9,470 nucleotides of DNA, from NCBI GenBank assembly GCA_034189225.1, contig JAXHVL010000159.1, positions 1-9,470 on the forward strand, written 5' to 3'. Source of the DNA: JAXHTY01 sp034189225. GTDB lineage: Bacteria > Desulfobacterota > Desulfobacteria > Desulfobacterales > Desulfosudaceae. Below the pieces are notes generated by a model. The model saw only the letters and a program-made list of their open reading frames with translations. It was not told the DNA's origin and did not search any database. This document shows, one piece after another, positions 7,167 to 9,470 of this stretch; the stretch's first letter is position 1; every line of letters starts with the position of its first letter. The position numbers and the translations under genes are program-made.

Positions 7167-8099
7167 TCACCCCAGTTTCTTCAGATCCTCCACAAGCCCC
7201 TGGACCGCTTCGGCGGATTTGCTCAACTCACCCTGTTCTTCCGGCGTCAGTTCGATCTGAATAACCTGTTCGATACCGGCGGTGCCCAGTTTTACCGGCA
7301 CACCGATAAAAAGGCCGTTGATGCCGTATTCACCTTCCAGCAGGGCCGCGCAGGGAAGGATCTTTTTTTTGTCTTTCAGGATGGCCTCGGCCATTTCTGC
7401 AGCCGCTGATGCCGGGGCATAGAAAGCGCTGCCCGATTTCAGCAGGCCGACGATTTCGGCCCCGCCGGTACGAGTGCGTTCGATCATGGACTCGATCCGT
7501 TCCGGGGGAAGCAGTTCGGTTATTGGAATACCCGCCACCGTGGAATACCGCGGCAGGGGTACCATGGTATCGCCGTGACCGCCAAGCACGAAGGCATGGG
7601 TGTTTTCCACGGAGACCTCCAGCTCCCGGGCGATAAATGTTCTGAACCGCGCTGAATCAAGAACCCCGGCCATGCCGATGACGCGGTTTTTCGGGAACCC
7701 GCTGGCTTCATAGGCCACATGACACATGGCATCCAGTGGGTTGCTGACGATAATCAAAATGGTATTGGGGGATTGTTTGGCCACCTGCGTGGTGACCGAT
7801 TTAATGATGCCGGCGTTGGTGCTGATCAGATCGTCCCGGCTCATACCGGGTTTTCTGGGAATGCCGGCGGTGATGATAACGATATCCGAATCTTTCGACA
7901 GTTCGTAAGCGTTAGATCCTTCTACCAGGGCATCATGTTTTTCAATGGGCGCGGCCTCCGCCAGATCCAGGGCTTTGCCCTGGGGAAGTCCCTCGGCGAT
8001 ATCGATTAGCATCACATCGCATAATTGTTTTTCCGCAAGCCGCTGGGCCGTGGTCGCCCCCACGTTCCCCGCACCAATGACTGTAACTTTTTTATCCAT
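7167..8099 (-). CDS. mdh: Malate dehydrogenase, LDH-like type
   Basis: This NAD-dependent enzyme interconverts malate and oxaloacetate in central carbon metabolism in the cytoplasm. The 310-residue protein begins with the Rossmann motif GAGNVG (9-14), with Asp33 ending beta-strand 2 and favouring NAD over NADP. The mobile loop reads GIPRKPGMSRDD (79-90). Arg82 is the residue expected in malate dehydrogenases, where lactate dehydrogenases have Gln. Arg88, Asn120 and Arg151 are the other substrate-binding residues, and Asp148 with His175 (GGHGDT, 173-178) forms the catalytic relay. The sequence resembles the LDH-like tetrameric MDH group more than the E. coli type. The Shine-Dalgarno AAAGGA lies 6 bases before the ATG. 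The gene is convergent with uvrC, divergent from the TPR gene, and appears to be transcribed alone. Confidence 0.96.
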   Translation of the reverse strand: MDKKVTVIGAGNVGATTAQRLAEKQLCDVMLIDIAEGLPQGKALDLAEAAPIEKHDALVEGSNAYELSKDSDIVIITAGIPRKPGMSRDDLISTNAGIIKSVTTQVAKQSPNTILIIVSNPLDAMCHVAYEASGFPKNRVIGMAGVLDSARFRTFIARELEVSVENTHAFVLGGHGDTMVPLPRYSTVAGIPITELLPPERIESMIERTRTGGAEIVGLLKSGSAFYAPASAAAEMAEAILKDKKKILPCAALLEGEYGINGLFIGVPVKLGTAGIEQVIQIELTPEEQGELSKSAEAVQGLVEDLKKLG

Positions 8100-8137
8100 T
8101 ATGTATCCTTTCTGTTAATGGTCTGTTACTGGTTATC

Positions 8138-8212
8138 ATCAATTGAAACAATAGTTTTTATCAGCTAACACGATCAATTGAAACAATAATTTTTATCAGC
8201 TAACACGATCAA
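8138..8212. repeat. 35-bp tandem direct repeat upstream of mdh
   Basis: Two 35-bp copies (8138-8172 and 8173-8207) differ at a single base, A for G at position 17 of the unit, and five bases of a third copy follow (8208-8212). Each unit contains the small palindrome ATTG-AAA-CAAT (8142-8152 and 8177-8187). The copies lie between two divergent genes, overlapping the region expected to hold the mdh promoter. They could be paired operator sites or a recent slippage duplication. They are directly adjacent with no spacers, so this is not a CRISPR array. Confidence 0.85.
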
Positions 8213-8218
8213 GGTCAA
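8190..8218 (-). promoter_or_regulatory. Candidate mdh promoter
   Basis: Read on the minus strand, TTGACC (8218-8213, 5 of 6) is followed after 17 bases by TAAAAA (8195-8190, 4 of 6). The -10 lies within the second 35-bp repeat unit, so both small palindromes would fall near or downstream of the start site, where a bound protein could block transcription. This is a motif match only. Confidence 0.35.
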
Positions 8219-8272
8219 ACAGAGTTTTGAGCGTTGCGCGGGGGCACGGAAACCGGGCAGAGGGAAATGTTA

Positions 8273-8300
8273 TTGACAAAAACCATATATTTGATAATAT
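8273..8300 (+). promoter_or_regulatory. Strong sigma70-type promoter of the TPR gene
   Basis: A perfect TTGACA (8273-8278) is separated by 16 bases from TAATAT (8295-8300) in an AT-rich setting. Transcription would start near 8307, leaving about 130 bases of untranslated leader before the TPR gene. I recognise no riboswitch or other known RNA in that leader. The remaining spacer (8100-8440) holds the 35-bp tandem repeat and the mdh promoter region and no gene that I accept. Confidence 0.6.
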
Positions 8301-8440
8301 TTGTGCGTTTTTATCGTATAGGGATTTTATTGTGGATAATGTAACATCGAGGGCAGTGATCGGAACGGTGATCCGGTTTTCGAGCGTCGTTTTCCCTGGG
8401 CGGGATACAACAGCCGGAAAATATAAGGTTATTTTTGACT

Positions 8441-9325
8441 ATGCGCAGTAAGATAAAATCGCTATTGCAGCAGGGTGAACTTTACCGCTCCCAGGGACTG
8501 TTGACCGAAGCGCGCGACAGTTATGAGCGTGTAAGAAAGATTATTCAGAAGAATAAGCAATTGCCCAACAGAGAGAAACTGCTCAAAAATATCTCTCAGA
8601 AAATTTCAAAGCTTGAAAATACCCTGGCACGCCTGGAAACGTCCTCCAAATCTCCCCAGATGTCTCCGGAAGTCAACAAGCTGATAAAAAATCTTTTTTC
8701 TCAGAGCGCGGCGGATGATGAGGAAGCCGCCGCCCTTGAAGGCGCGGTTGCACTGGCCAAGTTCGGACAATTCAATGATGCCATCGGTGAATTCCGCAGG
8801 CTGCTGGATATGGACTCGCAACGGGTGGCTGCCGCTAAAAATATCCTGCGGTGCCTGATCGCCTATAAATCGTCAGACGATGCCTTTGAACAGTTATCCG
8901 AATGGAAAAATGAGAACATATTTTCCGAGGATGAGCTGGAAAAGGTCAAAGTTTTTTTTGAGGATATCCTGGATAAGAAATGGGATGAAAAAGGAGCTGC
9001 CCGTTCAGAGGCATTGACCGGAGGGGCCGAGGTGGATGATGACGAGTTTCTGGATATCAGCGCCGTGGCCATCACCCTTGCCGATGGACAGCAGCTTGAA
9101 CTGGATGTGAGCTTTCAGTCCGGCAATGTGGTGAGCCTGATTATTGATAAAAAGGACAAAGATCTTATTGCGGACCTGGAAGAAGGATCCAAGCTGGAAG
9201 ATGTCCATTTTTATTCGCCAATCGCAATCTTTCGCGGCTCCGGCCAAGTTGCATCCAAAACAAAAATCTCTTCCGGTCCCAAAGAGGGCGACTACAGCAT
9301 GGATATAAAGATTGACAGCCTTTAA
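8441..9325 (+). CDS. TPR-repeat protein with beta-rich C-terminal domain
   Basis: I cannot assign a function to this 294-residue protein. Residues about 8-36 (LLQQGELYRSQGLLTEARDSY...) and 100-127 (EGAVALAKFGQFNDAIGEF...) look like tetratricopeptide-type helical hairpins, which usually mediate protein contacts. Residues about 42-67 look like a coiled coil. An acidic linker (about 197-203) leads to an alternating hydrophobic, beta-rich domain (about 204-294) with GQQLELDV and FRGSGQV segments. The layout faintly recalls PilZ or flagellar-brake-like beta barrels, but I see no RxxxR or DxSxxG motif, so cyclic-di-GMP binding is not supported. There is no signal peptide or membrane segment, so it is probably cytoplasmic. 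A TTG at 8435 lies 6 bases after AAGG and could be the true start; ATG 8441 is 12 bases from it. The gene stands alone behind a strong promoter. Confidence 0.8.
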   Translation: MRSKIKSLLQQGELYRSQGLLTEARDSYERVRKIIQKNKQLPNREKLLKNISQKISKLENTLARLETSSKSPQMSPEVNKLIKNLFSQSAADDEEAAALEGAVALAKFGQFNDAIGEFRRLLDMDSQRVAAAKNILRCLIAYKSSDDAFEQLSEWKNENIFSEDELEKVKVFFEDILDKKWDEKGAARSEALTGGAEVDDDEFLDISAVAITLADGQQLELDVSFQSGNVVSLIIDKKDKDLIADLEEGSKLEDVHFYSPIAIFRGSGQVASKTKISSGPKEGDYSMDIKIDSL

Positions 9326-9395
9326 TGTCGGATTCATTGGATTCAGTGCCTTTAGGGAAGCGGAAAAAACGAATATACCCGCCTTGCTTGTCTTT

Positions 9396-9470
9396 TGACC
9401 CGTATTCTTTGTTGCATCAAAGGTCATATATCCTGATATGCTCCCTTTGATGCGCCTTGAATACGAATCA
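9396..9470. repeat. Long imperfect inverted repeat at the window edge
   Basis: GCATCAAAGG (9414-9423) pairs perfectly with CCTTTGATGC (9444-9453). The hairpin continues inward with CATAT (9425-9429) and ATATG (9436-9440), and outward with CGTATTC (9401-9407) and GAATACG (9459-9465). The outermost bases 9396-9407 and 9459-9470 agree at 10 of 12 positions, so the stem may run past the window. It lies about 70 bases after the TPR gene and could stop transcription, but it lacks a T-run. It may be a mobile palindrome or repeat copy. Confidence 0.6.

Noticed and set aside
8138..8212. CRISPR-like repeats
   Set aside because: The two 35-bp units are directly adjacent with no spacers, and no cas genes are nearby.
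8227..8451. 74-codon open frame starting TTG upstream of the TPR gene
   Set aside because: It contains the strong TTGACA/TAATAT promoter inside its frame, has no clear ribosome-binding site, and overlaps the next gene's start.

Overview
The window looks like chromosomal DNA from a Gram-negative anaerobe, most likely a Desulfobacterota (deltaproteobacterial) sulfate reducer. This is an inference. It rests on the moderately GC-rich genes, the style of the hybrid kinase with its GGIAHNFNN H-box, the LDH-like malate dehydrogenase, and intergenic palindromes of a kind I associate with that group. No rRNA, tRNA, transposase or CRISPR array is visible.

Layout. Positions 1-538 hold no convincing gene. 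They contain small hairpins, a possible promoter, an orphan Shine-Dalgarno sequence and a 167-bp palindromic element (297-463). radC follows at 539-1195. A second palindromic element (1199-1339) sits on its stop codon and is bracketed by a TAGGGG direct repeat, like a small non-autonomous transposable element. A compact + strand operon comes next: a membrane-anchored PAS hybrid histidine kinase (1526-3151), uvrB (3155-5152) and uvrC (5162-7009), with gaps of 3 and 9 bases. A heptad-based inverted repeat (7052-7102) separates uvrC from the convergent mdh gene (7167-8099, - strand). The divergent region 8100-8440 carries a 35-bp tandem duplication and a strong sigma70-like promoter. That promoter drives a TPR protein with an unassigned beta-rich C-terminal domain (8441-9325). 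The window ends in another long imperfect inverted repeat.

How it fits together. UvrB and UvrC are the damage-verification and incision subunits of nucleotide excision repair; uvrA is not in the window. RadC is a JAB/MPN-fold protein historically linked to repair, though its function is unsettled. The hybrid kinase sharing a transcript with uvrBC is the most unusual arrangement here. Malate dehydrogenase belongs to central carbon metabolism and appears unrelated to the repair genes. The main unexplained signal is in the spacers: four structurally distinct inverted-repeat elements and one tandem repeat lie in 9.5 kb, two of them flanking radC.
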